A stretch of 64,000 nucleotides of DNA from Dyella sp. AtDHG13 (GTDB taxonomy: Bacteria > Pseudomonadota > Gammaproteobacteria > Xanthomonadales > Rhodanobacteraceae), in the NCBI RefSeq assembly GCF_003201105.1, contig NZ_QICJ01000003.1:248001-312000 (forward strand). The letters are read 5' to 3'. The translations under genes were made by a program, and so were the position numbers. Of the stretch, positions 16,311 through 24,831 are shown one piece after another. The stretch's first letter is position 1. Every line of letters begins with the position of its first letter. A model generated the notes under the pieces. The model had not been told where the DNA came from. It saw only the letters and a program-made list of their open reading frames with translations, and searched no databases.

Positions 16311-17231
16311 TCAAGTCTTGCCCAAGAGCCCTTCGAGGATCTCCGCCTGTTTCGTGAAGTCTTCTGGTCGGCGCTGCCGGAAGGTTTCTAGGTTGCTGAG
16401 CTTCCAGCGCAGAGCGGGTAGTTGCGCCGCATGCTGACAGTGCAGCAAGGACCAGTCGGGTTCCGCTCGCACCAGGCCGGTCAGGAATTGCCGCTGCGCA
16501 GCCGTCAGTCGCTGCGGCAATTCGCTTCGCAACTGCCTGCGTGCTTGCAGGAGCGTGTCCAGCGAGCTGTCCACCTCAGTCATGCCGACAAAGGCCCGCT
16601 CATACTCGGCCGCGACGTCCTTGTCGTTGCCAAATAGCACTTCATGGGGCGGCCTGTTGTGTCCTGCGAGGTACACCACGAAGCACTCGACCATGCCATC
16701 GCTGATGCCTCCCGATTCGTAGAGTTGCCATACGTCGAACAGGTCGCGCGGATGCTGCCGGTCCAGCGCGGCGACCAATTTGCTGGCGTACAACTCGTCT
16801 CTTGCCAGCATCGGCAACTCGAATTCAACGCCGAACAGGTCGCTGCTTCGACTGCTTAGCGGCCGTCGCTCGGTCGGGAGGACGCTACCGCGAAACACGA
16901 CGTTGACCTCCACCTTGACCTGGCTGGAGTCGTTCTCGACGATCAGCTTGGTGTCTCCCAAGTCCTTGGAGCGAACCAGGCGAGTCTGCACACCCAGCGG
17001 TGCGACACGGGTGGCGATGGCCGCCAGCTCCTGATTGATCGCCTGCAGCGCTTCGTCCCGTGGGGTCTGCCAAGGCAGGTACACGACATCGATATCCACC
17101 GACAGCCGCGGCATGTCCTGCACGAATAGGTTGATAGCCGTGCCACCCTTCATGGCGAAGACGTCGCTTGCGAACACGTCTGGCGCGACGGACAGCAGCA
17201 GACGAACCGTGTCGGCGTAGGCTTTATCCAT
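16311..17231 (-). CDS. AbiEii-type nucleotidyltransferase toxin
   Basis: 306 residues. The nucleotidyltransferase signature is at the N-terminus: AMKGGTAINLF near 27-37 followed by LSVDIDVVYLP with the DxD metal pair. This matches AbiEii toxins of type IV toxin-antitoxin / abortive infection systems (COG2253-like). It overlaps the upstream antitoxin gene by eight bases. In an ICE such pairs defend against phage or stabilise the element. No terminator is obvious behind it; riboswitch 4 begins ~50 bp downstream and reads in the same direction. Confidence 0.87.
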   Translation of the reverse strand: MDKAYADTVRLLLSVAPDVFASDVFAMKGGTAINLFVQDMPRLSVDIDVVYLPWQTPRDEALQAINQELAAIATRVAPLGVQTRLVRSKDLGDTKLIVENDSSQVKVEVNVVFRGSVLPTERRPLSSRSSDLFGVEFELPMLARDELYASKLVAALDRQHPRDLFDVWQLYESGGISDGMVECFVVYLAGHNRPPHEVLFGNDKDVAAEYERAFVGMTEVDSSLDTLLQARRQLRSELPQRLTAAQRQFLTGLVRAEPDWSLLHCQHAAQLPALRWKLSNLETFRQRRPEDFTKQAEILEGLLGKT

Positions 17232-17982
17232 GAGGTTTCAGGCTCAACAAGGTTCCGTCGTCCATTCGGCTCATCCAACGTGTTGAACTACCGCTGCGGA
17301 CCGAGTGGTGCGCCAGCAGCGCATCCACGTCCACGAAGTTGGTCTCGCGCGCCCAAGTGAGGAACAAGCGCACTGCCTTCACGCTGGTGCAACAGGACAG
17401 CAGCTGTCCGAGCATGTCCTTGCGAGGGCTGCGCAAGCCGTCGAAGAGATTGCGCGCCTCTTCCAGACTTTGTTTCGTGCCGGCTTCGTAAAGCAGCTCC
17501 AGAACGGCCCGCTCCGAAACCGCCACCTTTAGCTCCTCGGGACTGCCCGGAGGTGTCATCAAGGTCTTGCTGGCCAGTGACGTGTCTGGCCACTCGAACA
17601 GGTGGGCGTGGACGTAGCGGGCTGGAAAGCGGGAGGTGAACCAGGCCGGTAGCGCGTAGCGGCTGTCGCCCCACAGAACGAGGGTGTCCCGGCTGCCCAG
17701 GTTGTGCCTGACGCCCTGCAGCGCCAGGGCACTCTTGCCGCCGACATGCAATCCGGGCACCCGCCGCTGCAGGAACTTGAGTGCCCCGTAGACGCCAAAC
17801 TCGTCATTGGGGAAAGCGTAGACGCCCTGCGCCAAGCGCACGAGCCAGCCCCCGTCGGCATAGTGGGCCGCGAGCTGGGGCGATACCTGAAACCGGCCGA
17901 GGGTGGCCAGATCGAACGGCGCCCCGCGCGGTAGCTCCGCCTGCAGCTTCTTGATTACTTGGTGACGAGATTTTCCATCCAT
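17224..17982 (-). CDS. AbiEi-type antitoxin and transcriptional repressor
   Basis: 252 residues. The N-terminal winged-helix typical of AbiEi is visible (QVIKKLQAELPRGAPFDLATLGRF...GWLVRLAQGVYAFPND), followed by the antitoxin domain. AbiEi binds inverted repeats upstream of its own gene. I chose the start at MDGKSRHQ (17982) because the N-terminal domain begins there; the frame stays open to 18051 (MLFLRLH). The start codon overlaps a TGCTAT-AAAA-ATAGCA inverted repeat, so binding there could block both transcription and initiation. Confidence 0.85.
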   Translation of the reverse strand: MDGKSRHQVIKKLQAELPRGAPFDLATLGRFQVSPQLAAHYADGGWLVRLAQGVYAFPNDEFGVYGALKFLQRRVPGLHVGGKSALALQGVRHNLGSRDTLVLWGDSRYALPAWFTSRFPARYVHAHLFEWPDTSLASKTLMTPPGSPEELKVAVSERAVLELLYEAGTKQSLEEARNLFDGLRSPRKDMLGQLLSCCTSVKAVRLFLTWARETNFVDVDALLAHHSVRSGSSTRWMSRMDDGTLLSLKPHG

Positions 17983-18085
17983 GCTATAAAAATAGCACAA
18001 AATCCAATCAAGCATGTTGCCACCCTGTAGGTGGAGTCGTAAAAATAGCATATGGCTTTACTTTTGAAGCAAAATCTAATCAACA
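17982..18085. promoter_or_regulatory. operator repeats of the AbiE pair
   Basis: A perfect inverted repeat TGCTAT-AAAA-ATAGCA spans 17982-17997 and overlaps the antitoxin start codon. A second related half site (TAAAAATAGCATA) lies at 18040-18052, and each is preceded by a similar AAAATC(C/T)AATCAA tract (about 17999-18010 and 18071-18083). The two-copy layout fits AbiEi negative autoregulation through tandem inverted repeats. Confidence 0.65.
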
Positions 18086-18187
18086 TGACGCCAGGCTACC
18101 CACGCAGCCCGTCTGCGACGAACTCGCGGCGGGGGGCGAGCTAAACCACAGCTCGGGTGGGGTATCCCTGTCGAACGGAGGTGCAAC

Positions 18188-18559
18188 ATGAGTACCAACT
18201 CGCACAACGCACATTGGAGCGGCCGGCTGGGCCGGGCGGCTGGCCGCGCCTGGCGCGGCTACCGACGCCAAGAAACACGTACCGCAGCCGCCCTCAGTGC
18301 TCGTGGAATACCTGCCGCCTTCACGCGCGTCATCTTGTGGGTGGGACAACTCGCAGTCCTCGCCATGCTGCTCTACGCAGCTTTCTGGGTGACTCTGTTG
18401 GTCGCCGTGGTGCTGGTCGTCCTGATCGCAAGAAATCAGGACGACGAGGACGAGGCGTCCAACCCAACGGAATGGCGCTACGGGTCGGCGGGCTACGGCC
18501 TCTACACGTCAGACGAGCACCGCATCGACCCACACGACCCTGAAGACGAACAGCCGTAG
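18188..18559 (+). CDS. DUF3742 family ICE protein
   Basis: 123 residues. Basic N-terminal region (GRLGRAAGRAWRGYRRQE), one long hydrophobic segment near 50-82, and an acidic tail ending in YGSAGYGLYTSDEHRIDPHDPED, which is the conserved signature of DUF3742 proteins at the edge of PFL-type transfer modules. It reads opposite to the T4SS genes and ends seven bases before the end of traG. Function is unknown; a small inner-membrane protein is likely. Confidence 0.8.
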   Translation: MSTNSHNAHWSGRLGRAAGRAWRGYRRQETRTAAALSARGIPAAFTRVILWVGQLAVLAMLLYAAFWVTLLVAVVLVVLIARNQDDEDEASNPTEWRYGSAGYGLYTSDEHRIDPHDPEDEQP

Positions 18560-18565
18560 AAGCAA

Positions 18566-20083
18566 CTATTTCGCGGCCTTGAGCGCAACCCCTGCGCCTT
18601 TGCCTCCCGCTGCTTGAGCATCGCGTGTGCCGGAGGCCAAGCCTTGAATGGCGTTGCCGGCGCGCACCCCCACCCATCCGAGCGCGGTCACCCAGAAGGT
18701 CGGCAGAACGATGAACATCGCCGCCAGCACGAAGTTGAGCAGCATGTCTCCGAAGGCGTTGTTCAGCCCGATCAGCGGGTCGAAGTTGGTGTGGGGCCGG
18801 TTCGCTCCGAAGCCCCAGCCGTAGAGCGCATCCAAGATCGTGCTGTCCAACCAGCGCCCGAGCTGGAACCAGAAGTCCACGAAGAACAACGCGAACTCGA
18901 CGCAGCTCACGGTGATGACGGCTTTGAGCTCGTAGGTGCCGAACAGCAGCACCAGCGGGATGCAGATCACCAGCGCCATCTTCAGCAGCGACAGCACCAT
19001 CGGCAGCGCCTGGCGAACCACGTCCATCGCCGGGAAGAACCCGATCGACCCGACGGCCAGCCCGAGGTCCCCCGCGCCGCGCGTTACGACGTTGGGCAGG
19101 GATTTCTCAATCTGGCCGCCGTAATCCGTGTAGACGGAACCCTGGTTCATCTTCTGCTGCTTCGGCGAAACCACCGCGCGGACCACCGAGTCGTTGACCT
19201 CGTTCTGCGACAGGAAGCCCGCCCAGCGCCCCAGGCGCGTCAACAGATCGGGATCGACCTGAGCCAGCAGGCGCGCGCGCAGCCCGCTGCTGCCGTCCGA
19301 CCACCACTGCCGACACGTCGGGTAGCCCCCTCCGCTGTCCACCTGGGCGAGGCCCGCATCGCGCGTCGCGTCATAAGGCCAGGCCGTGCGCGGCGTGCTC
19401 GAATGGTAGGTGTCGTAGAAGCCTGCATTGCTCTGGAAGTAGCTCGACCCGATCCAGGTGACGTCGTTCATCTGGTCATCCGACAGCGTGGGCCGGTTCA
19501 TGAACAGTTTGGCGCGCGACGGGCCATAGCAGTCATGCACGAAGTCGCCGACCTCCTGCGCGAGCACCGGGTCGTTGATGCGCGTGGCGTCCACGTCCAT
19601 GCGGATCTGCCGTAGGTCTGTCCCGCAGGGAATGGCCGCCACCGCGGCGCCGGTCACGGCCTTGGAGATGGCGTGCATGAAGAACCACCACACCGGCAGC
19701 AGCGCGCTCTGATTGTTCAAAGTCGTGTAGACGTTCGCCCAGCCTGTGTCGGCGGGCTGAGGCACGTTGACCTGGCATTGCGCCGAGCGCGTGGTGTCGA
19801 ACTTGATCGTGCTTAGGTCGACGGGGATGAAGGGGATGCCGGCGAACATGATGACGAAGATCGCCACCCACACGCGGTTCTCGATGCGCATGGACGACAG
19901 CACACCCTTGTTGCCCTCGTCCGCGCCCTCGGCGCGTGCGCGCAGCCACTCGTGGATCACGATGGCGCCGAAGGGCAACGCGAATACCCCCGAGGCCACG
20001 AGGATGTTCCAGATGCCGTTGTTGACCACCCAGCCCACGAGGGTGAGGTAATACTCGAGATAGTCCGTGGTGTAGAGCGTCAT
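18566..20083 (-). CDS. TraG N-terminal-domain mating-pair protein
   Basis: 505 residues. It begins MTLYTTDYLEYYLTLVGWVVNNGIWN, the start of conjugal-transfer TraG-N proteins, with hydrophobic segments near 10-45, 75-95, 345-410 and 430-475 separated by a large Cys-containing periplasmic part (for example IPCGTD, YPTCRQWW). F-type TraG stabilises mating pairs and helps entry exclusion. The start follows GGGGAG eight bases upstream; seven in-frame codons further upstream are less well supported. Last gene of the long - strand transfer operon. Confidence 0.88.
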   Translation of the reverse strand: MTLYTTDYLEYYLTLVGWVVNNGIWNILVASGVFALPFGAIVIHEWLRARAEGADEGNKGVLSSMRIENRVWVAIFVIMFAGIPFIPVDLSTIKFDTTRSAQCQVNVPQPADTGWANVYTTLNNQSALLPVWWFFMHAISKAVTGAAVAAIPCGTDLRQIRMDVDATRINDPVLAQEVGDFVHDCYGPSRAKLFMNRPTLSDDQMNDVTWIGSSYFQSNAGFYDTYHSSTPRTAWPYDATRDAGLAQVDSGGGYPTCRQWWSDGSSGLRARLLAQVDPDLLTRLGRWAGFLSQNEVNDSVVRAVVSPKQQKMNQGSVYTDYGGQIEKSLPNVVTRGAGDLGLAVGSIGFFPAMDVVRQALPMVLSLLKMALVICIPLVLLFGTYELKAVITVSCVEFALFFVDFWFQLGRWLDSTILDALYGWGFGANRPHTNFDPLIGLNNAFGDMLLNFVLAAMFIVLPTFWVTALGWVGVRAGNAIQGLASGTRDAQAAGGKGAGVALKAAK

Positions 20084-20100
20084 GACGTTCTCCCCGTTCT

Positions 20101-20460
20101 TCAATTCGCGCGCAGCAGTTGGCTGGCTTCGAGCAGCACGACCGCGACGACGGCGGCCACCTCCGCGCGTCGCAGGCGCTGGCCGGCCTCGGGCTCTGGC
20201 TCGCGCTCATGCAGGCGAGCACGCATCCACCGCCACCCAACCGCCGTGGCGGCGTACAGCAGCAGCCGCCAGACCAGGAAGTGCAGCGAGTGCGCGCTCA
20301 GCCAGCGCTCCCAGCCCGCGACGCTGCCGACGACGCCGATGCCGATGACGTTGATCGCCACCGCAATGCCTGCGACCAGCAGCGCCCACAGCAGCCCGAG
20401 GCCGACGCGGCGGTTGAACAACCAGGCTGGCCGCAGCCAGCGCCATCCGATGCCGGCCAT
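20101..20460 (-). CDS. small ICE membrane protein between TraG and the TIGR03755 protein
   Basis: 119 residues, starts MAGIGWRWLRPAWLFNRR. Two strong hydrophobic segments (about 22-45 and 58-78) and a weaker one at the C-terminus (102-116). The ATG overlaps the stop region of the upstream gene, so it is coupled to it. Position and size match an unnamed conserved component in PFL-type ICE transfer regions; I do not know its function. Confidence 0.75.
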   Translation of the reverse strand: MAGIGWRWLRPAWLFNRRVGLGLLWALLVAGIAVAINVIGIGVVGSVAGWERWLSAHSLHFLVWRLLLYAATAVGWRWMRARLHEREPEPEAGQRLRRAEVAAVVAVVLLEASQLLRAN

Positions 20461-21863
20461 CAGTGGCTCCGCGGCTTCTGCACTTCCTTGAGCCGGTCGC
20501 GCGTGGTGTCGCCCTCGAAGATGCCCCGCGAGCCGCCGGCCCGCGTGTTGTGGCGCTGGACGATCGCCATCGCGGAGTTGCCCGCGAGTGCGCGCCGCAG
20601 TTCGAGCTCGGTCTTGAGGTTGTTGATCTCCTGCTCCAGCGCGCCGTTCTCCTGATCGACCGCCTTCACGGCGAGGTCGTTGGCCGCGACGTTGGGTTCC
20701 TTCTTGCCGGTCAGCAGCGTGCGCTGCAACAGCAGGGCCTTCTCCAGCACGGACGACAGCGCCGCCTCCGAAGCCAGGCGCTTGCCGAGCAGGTCCTGGT
20801 CGGGCTCGTCGCGCAGCGCCTCGATGACGCCGCGCGTGATCGGCAGCGAGTTGCTGCCGGCCGCTTCCAGGTTCGCCACCGTCGTGGGCTTCGCGCCCGT
20901 CACCAGGTCTTGCAGCGCCTGCAGCTTGGTCTCGTACTCCTCCTGGATGACCGGCGTCAGGCCCACGCCCGGCGTGGTCTGCGTCTTGGTGCAGGACTCG
21001 CAGGTGCGCTGCTCGCGTTCGCCGAGCACGCGCGTCGCAAAGGCGGCGGCATCGTCGGGAGAGCTCCAGGTCTGGCAGGTCAGGCGATTGCCGCAGCTGG
21101 CGCGCGGGATCGACGAGGTATCGCTGACGCTGCGGCTGTTCAGCAGGTTGTAGCCGGCGCGGGTGACGTCGCCCACCACCTTGATCGAGCTCTGGCTCGC
21201 ACCACCCGCGCTGGCGCCCCCGACCCAGGGCACACCGTTGTTGCCCTTGTTGGACTCGGCCTGCTCGACGGAAGCCACGCCGTCGCCGTTCGCGCTGACC
21301 GCATCGCGCATCGCAATGCCTTCGGACAGCTGGTCCCAACTGGTTTGACCGCCGGCCATGTCTGCCATACGGTTGGCGATGGCGCGGCAGGTCATCTTCG
21401 AGCGATCGAAATCCAGCCGTGCCTGCAGCACACCGTTGGTCAGCAGGTTGTAGAGACCCGGATCGGCGCGCTGGATGATCAGCGCCGGCAGCGACGCCAC
21501 CGCGGCCGTGGCGTTCTGAATGACCGACGACATGATGGCCTGGAAGCCATTGGTCAGGCCATTGAGTTGATTCTGGAGCGTCGTCGTGATGCTCATGTTT
21601 CCGCAGATCAGGTTGCTGTTCCACCCGATCCCGACGCCGATGCTCTGCATGTTTCCGGCGCCGCTCATGGAGACGGCGCGGCCACCGCCCACGCTGTAGA
21701 GCACGTCGTCGCCGATCACGCTGCCGCTGACGCTCACGCTGTTCGGGTCGATGCGGGTTTGCGCCCAGGCCACGCCCACGGCTGCTGTGACGGCGCAGCC
21801 GAGCGTGATCGACAGTGCGTGCGGCCTGGCGCGTCGAAGGAAACGGAAAAGAGCTGCTTTCAT
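20460..21863 (-). CDS. ICE transfer protein, TIGR03755 / PFL_4711 family (TraH-like position)
   Basis: 467 residues with a signal peptide ending near AVGVAWAQ (residue ~35). The mature part contains NLICGNMSITTTLQNQLNGLTNGFQ, typical of the family, several Cys residues (CRAIAN, CGNRLTC, CESC) and a C-terminal coiled-coil stretch around residues 400-440. In F-like systems the equivalent position is filled by TraH, a periplasmic pilus-assembly protein; that equivalence is inferred from order (next gene is TraU-like). Confidence 0.87.
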   Translation of the reverse strand: MKAALFRFLRRARPHALSITLGCAVTAAVGVAWAQTRIDPNSVSVSGSVIGDDVLYSVGGGRAVSMSGAGNMQSIGVGIGWNSNLICGNMSITTTLQNQLNGLTNGFQAIMSSVIQNATAAVASLPALIIQRADPGLYNLLTNGVLQARLDFDRSKMTCRAIANRMADMAGGQTSWDQLSEGIAMRDAVSANGDGVASVEQAESNKGNNGVPWVGGASAGGASQSSIKVVGDVTRAGYNLLNSRSVSDTSSIPRASCGNRLTCQTWSSPDDAAAFATRVLGEREQRTCESCTKTQTTPGVGLTPVIQEEYETKLQALQDLVTGAKPTTVANLEAAGSNSLPITRGVIEALRDEPDQDLLGKRLASEAALSSVLEKALLLQRTLLTGKKEPNVAANDLAVKAVDQENGALEQEINNLKTELELRRALAGNSAMAIVQRHNTRAGGSRGIFEGDTTRDRLKEVQKPRSH

Positions 21864-21872
21864 CGGATCACC

Positions 21873-22835
21873 TCACTGGAAATCGACGCTACCGAGGAAC
21901 ACCTGGCCGCGGCGCTGGCAGCAGGCGTAGGGCCGCCACAGCGCGAAGGCGTAGTCGCCCTGCTGGGCCTGCACGTGCACGTTGCTGTTCGGAAAGACCG
22001 CGCACGTGGTCGAGAGCGTTGGGGTCAGCTCTTGCCACTTGCCGGTCGAGGCATCGCTCTCCATCAGCGCACCGGCGGGCCAGTAGCCGTCGCTGGCGGT
22101 GGCGAGCAAGGGCTGGTACACGTGGGGCTGCATGCGGCGGGTCACCACGTCGCCCGCGCGCTGCGCGACCACCGCCCCGCTCTTGTAGTCATCGGTCTGG
22201 TGAAGGAAGCCGCCACGTGCGTAGACGTTGCCCCACAGGTTCAGCGTCGTGCGCGCGCCGATCTCGCGCATGCCGGGAACGAGGGCTTCCGGGTAGACCA
22301 GCTCCGGGATGTTGTAGCGCCAGGCCAGCGTGTCCAGCGTGCTGAGCAGGTACGGCATGAAGGCCGTACCCGCCCCCTGGCAGGTGTAGCCCGACGCGCT
22401 GGCGAACTGGCTGAAGGCGTAGCCACCAGGGTGGCCGATCACGTCCGCGTTCTTGAACTTGGCGAGGTTGTTCTCGTTGTCGTGGTTCGTCGTGCCGTCG
22501 CCGCCTGCCTTCGCCGTGGAGTTGGGCATGCTCATCGCGCGCACCTCGACCCACGGGTTCGCACCCGTGTTCGAGTAGCTCGATACCACGGCATCGGGCA
22601 CGTAGTGCCGCACCTTGGTGGACGTGCGCACCGAGCAGCCGAAGGGCGTGCAGAACAGCCAGTAGCAGATGCCGACGACGCGGTAGGCCAGGCAGTCAGG
22701 CGAGACGGTCGAGGCCACGATCGTGGCGGTGTCCAGCGCGAACGACGATGCGGCACCGGCCAGCAGCACCGAGGCAAGGCCCAGGCGCGCACGGCGCGAG
22801 CAGGCCTGCGGCAACCGCAACGACAGGCGGCTCAT
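21873..22835 (-). CDS. TraU-like ICE protein, TIGR03756 / PFL_4710 family
   Basis: 320 residues with a signal peptide (cleavage near ASSFALD). Cys-rich exported protein: DCLAYRVVGICYWLFCTPFGCSVRTSTKVRHYVPD is the hallmark N-terminal region of TraU-type proteins, and the C-terminus has YACCQRRGQVFLGSVDFQ. TraU works in the periplasm in DNA transfer rather than pilus shaft formation. It overlaps the upstream gene by four bases. The many Cys residues fit the presence of a thioredoxin-fold partner encoded at 24802-25590. Confidence 0.9.
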   Translation of the reverse strand: MSRLSLRLPQACSRRARLGLASVLLAGAASSFALDTATIVASTVSPDCLAYRVVGICYWLFCTPFGCSVRTSTKVRHYVPDAVVSSYSNTGANPWVEVRAMSMPNSTAKAGGDGTTNHDNENNLAKFKNADVIGHPGGYAFSQFASASGYTCQGAGTAFMPYLLSTLDTLAWRYNIPELVYPEALVPGMREIGARTTLNLWGNVYARGGFLHQTDDYKSGAVVAQRAGDVVTRRMQPHVYQPLLATASDGYWPAGALMESDASTGKWQELTPTLSTTCAVFPNSNVHVQAQQGDYAFALWRPYACCQRRGQVFLGSVDFQ

Positions 22836-23287
22836 GGTGTGGACCTCCGGAACGTGTCGATGCGTGCCACGGCGCGGGCCACATCCGCGTCTCCGTAGAC
22901 CACGTAGCGGCGATCGACCACCACGGCCGGCAGCGCGGCGATGCCCAGGCCCCAGGCATCGGTCACGTCCTGGTAGGCGCGAGCGATGCGTCGCTGCAGC
23001 TCGGGGCCGCCGTCGCGCAGACGCTGCTGCACGATGGCGGCGGCGCGCGCTGGATCGGCGGGCAGGTCGGCCGCCAGTTCAGCCTCGATGCGCGCCGGCA
23101 GGTCCAGCTCGACGAGGCGTGCTCCGGCCACGGACTGCACCGGATGGCTGCGGTCGGTCACGACGAGCACGTCTGCGGCCATTGCCACGGCGCTGAACGT
23201 CGTCAGCGCGGTGAGGGCCGCGAGCAGCGCCATGCTCGTGCGAAGGGTTCGCCCCAACCGCGAAGCGATGAAGAAGGGAGCCGTCAT
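22832..23287 (-). CDS. ICE protein, TIGR03757 / PFL_4709 family
   Basis: 151 residues. Signal peptide to about residue 37 (ATTFSAVAMAAD), then DVLVVTDRSHPV and a C-terminal GLGIAALPAVVVDRRYVVYGDADVARAV, resembling the thioredoxin-like TrbC/TraW layout without a CxxC. It is therefore probably a periplasmic assembly factor acting with TraU. I chose ATG 23287 because GAGGA lies nine bases upstream; the open frame extends 25 codons further into a segment without a signal-like start. Confidence 0.83.
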   Translation of the reverse strand: MTAPFFIASRLGRTLRTSMALLAALTALTTFSAVAMAADVLVVTDRSHPVQSVAGARLVELDLPARIEAELAADLPADPARAAAIVQQRLRDGGPELQRRIARAYQDVTDAWGLGIAALPAVVVDRRYVVYGDADVARAVARIDTFRRSTP

Positions 23288-23397
23288 GCCAGGCGTCCTC
23301 GGAGTCGATCGAAGGCTCCATCGAACGCCAACACGAGCCCGGCCGCGACAAACAAAGCGCACGAGCGATGCCCCGCTTTGCCTCGGCCAACGACCAA

Positions 23398-23423
23398 AGA
23401 AAAGCGGGAGCCGAAGCTCCCGC
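23398..23423 (-). terminator. intrinsic terminator after the 23429-24004 gene
   Basis: - strand GCGGGAGC-TTCG-GCTCCCGC followed by TTTTCTTT: an 8-bp perfect stem with a UUCG tetraloop and a T-rich tail. It separates the 191-residue accessory gene from the downstream TIGR03757-TraU-TIGR03755 genes, which therefore may need read-through or their own promoter. Confidence 0.85.
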
Positions 23424-23428
23424 GGGGA

Positions 23429-24004
23429 TCAGTGGATCGCGGCCGCAGCCTGCACGGCGCGCAGCGCGTGCTTGCGCCAGAACGGATCGACGACCCGGCC
23501 GGCCAGGACGCGCGCCTGCAGGCGGAGCCCGGCGGCCGTGCAATGGTTGTCCCAGCCCGCCTCGAAGGCCGCCTCGACGCGGAGGTATTCGACCTGCTTG
23601 GCAACGGCGGCGATGTCGTCGTCGGAGAGGACGGGCTCGCACCAACGGATGGCCGTAGCCCAGACCTGGCCGGCGAGCACCAGACGGCCGAGTTCGTCAT
23701 GCACGAGGACCAGCTCCGGCCGGAAGCCCAGCGCGTCGGAGTCAAAGTTCAGCTCGAACTCGTCGTTGGCCACGCACGCGGCGGCCATCGCCATCGCATC
23801 TTCGATGAGGCCGCGCTGGCCGAGCGCGAGCTTGCAAGGCGCCCACCAGGTGCCGTAGACCGGATCGTCTTCCGGGTACTCGACCTCTCCGCAGCAGGTG
23901 ATGGTGAACTGGCGCCAGAACACGTCTTCACGGATGAAGGTGCCGGCGCGGTAGGGCGTGGCGACGAACGACACGCCTTCGACAACATGGATCTTGGGTT
24001 GCAT
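23429..24004 (-). CDS. conserved ICE hypothetical protein
   Basis: 191 residues, cytoplasmic, acidic. No motif I recognise. It contains VSFVATPYRAGTFIREDVFWRQF and TWWAPCKLALGQRGLIEDAMAMAAA. Start MQPKIHV is preceded by AGGAG at seven bases; 15 upstream in-frame codons were dropped. Its leader carries a hairpin like those of the accessory genes at 40-51 kb, and a terminator follows, so it is an accessory insertion in the T4SS gene order rather than a structural part. Confidence 0.7.
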   Translation of the reverse strand: MQPKIHVVEGVSFVATPYRAGTFIREDVFWRQFTITCCGEVEYPEDDPVYGTWWAPCKLALGQRGLIEDAMAMAAACVANDEFELNFDSDALGFRPELVLVHDELGRLVLAGQVWATAIRWCEPVLSDDDIAAVAKQVEYLRVEAAFEAGWDNHCTAAGLRLQARVLAGRVVDPFWRKHALRAVQAAAAIH

Positions 24005-24112
24005 GGCAAAGCTCCTGGGAAGAAATGCGCAGGCGCCACAGGTCCGCACGGGCCTGGACTACCCGCGCGGGTTGAAGAAGGGAGAGAGTCGGGAACGGAT
24101 CGAGGCCCGCGG

Positions 24113-24607
24113 CTACAGCAGGCCGTGATCGGCGAAGGAGTACGGCGGCCCCTCGCCCACGATGAAGTGATCCAGCACGCGCACGTCGACTAGCGCGAGT
24201 GCAGTCTTGAGCGTTTGCGTGATCGCCTCGTCGGCGCGCGAGGGCTGGGTCACCCCGCTGGGATGCTGGTGGGCAAAGACCAGTGCCGCGGCGTTCAGCG
24301 CCAGCGCGCGCTGGACCACCACCCGCGGATAGATCGAGGCCGTGTCGATCGTGCCTCTGAACAGCGGCTCGAAGGACAGGACACGGTGGCCGCCATCCAT
24401 GAAGATGACGGCGAACATCTCGTTGGGCTCTCCGACGAGCTTCAGGTGCAGGTAGTCGCGCACGGCGGCGGGACCCGACAGGCAGGGACCGGCCTTGAAG
24501 AGACGCTGCTCCAGCAAGGTGATGGCTTGCCGGACGATCCAGTCTTCGTGCTGGGCGGCGATGAGGGACAGTGACTCCGCGCGGGAGTCGGCGACGATGC
24601 AGGACAT
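24113..24607 (-). CDS. RadC-family JAB-domain protein
   Basis: 164 residues. The JAMM/JAB metal-site motif of RadC is present: [21 protein letters not shown] near residues 110-130, with the upstream Glu in the [12 protein letters not shown] region, and [12 protein letters not shown] and plasmid RadC copies are common and their role is unknown; chromosomal RadC is no longer regarded as a repair nuclease. The start has GGAGG seven bases upstream. Upstream lies one copy of the three-hairpin leader module (24764-24831) plus a hairpin at 24636-24659. Confidence 0.9.
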   Translation of the reverse strand: MSCIVADSRAESLSLIAAQHEDWIVRQAITLLEQRLFKAGPCLSGPAAVRDYLHLKLVGEPNEMFAVIFMDGGHRVLSFEPLFRGTIDTASIYPRVVVQRALALNAAALVFAHQHPSGVTQPSRADEAITQTLKTALALVDVRVLDHFIVGEGPPYSFADHGLL

Positions 24608-24635
24608 AGCGAACCTCCAAGGGGTGAAGTTGGGA

Positions 24636-24659
24636 GGTCCCGGCCCCGGGGGGTGGACC
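24636..24659 (-). promoter_or_regulatory. leader hairpin before radC
   Basis: - strand GGTCC-(ACCCCCCGGGGCCG)-GGACC, with CCCC/GGGG nested inside, ending about 30 bases before the start codon. It belongs to the recurring leader type described at 42879, 43287, 44507, 48061, 48691 and 49827. Confidence 0.5.
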
Positions 24660-24763
24660 CTCCGGGACGAGATGAAGAAGCACGAGCGAGAACAAGCGGC
24701 ATCCACCACCGCGGGCGCGGTGGTTGTTCGCAGCCAGGGATGCAAAGCGAACGGGGCGATCAG

Positions 24764-24831
24764 CGCGGACGCATCCGCGGCGTAGCCTTGAAGATCGTCG
24801 GCTACCTGGGCATGTCGCCGGGGGACTCGGC
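24764..24831 (-). repeat. three-hairpin leader module, copy 1
   Basis: Read on the - strand: hairpin A GCCG/CGGC, invariant GACATGCCCAG, hairpin B GTAGCC/GGCTAC with TTCAA in the loop, and hairpin C CGCGGA/TCCGCG. The same layout recurs at 45303, 48818 and 50791 with different but still complementary stems. This copy overlaps the last codons of the thioredoxin-fold gene and lies ~160 bp upstream of the radC start. Confidence 0.7.

Noticed and set aside
20463-22898. An 811-codon + strand open frame opposite the TraU/TIGR03755 genes
   Set aside because: Antisense shadow in GC-rich DNA; the - strand frames carry signal peptides and family motifs.
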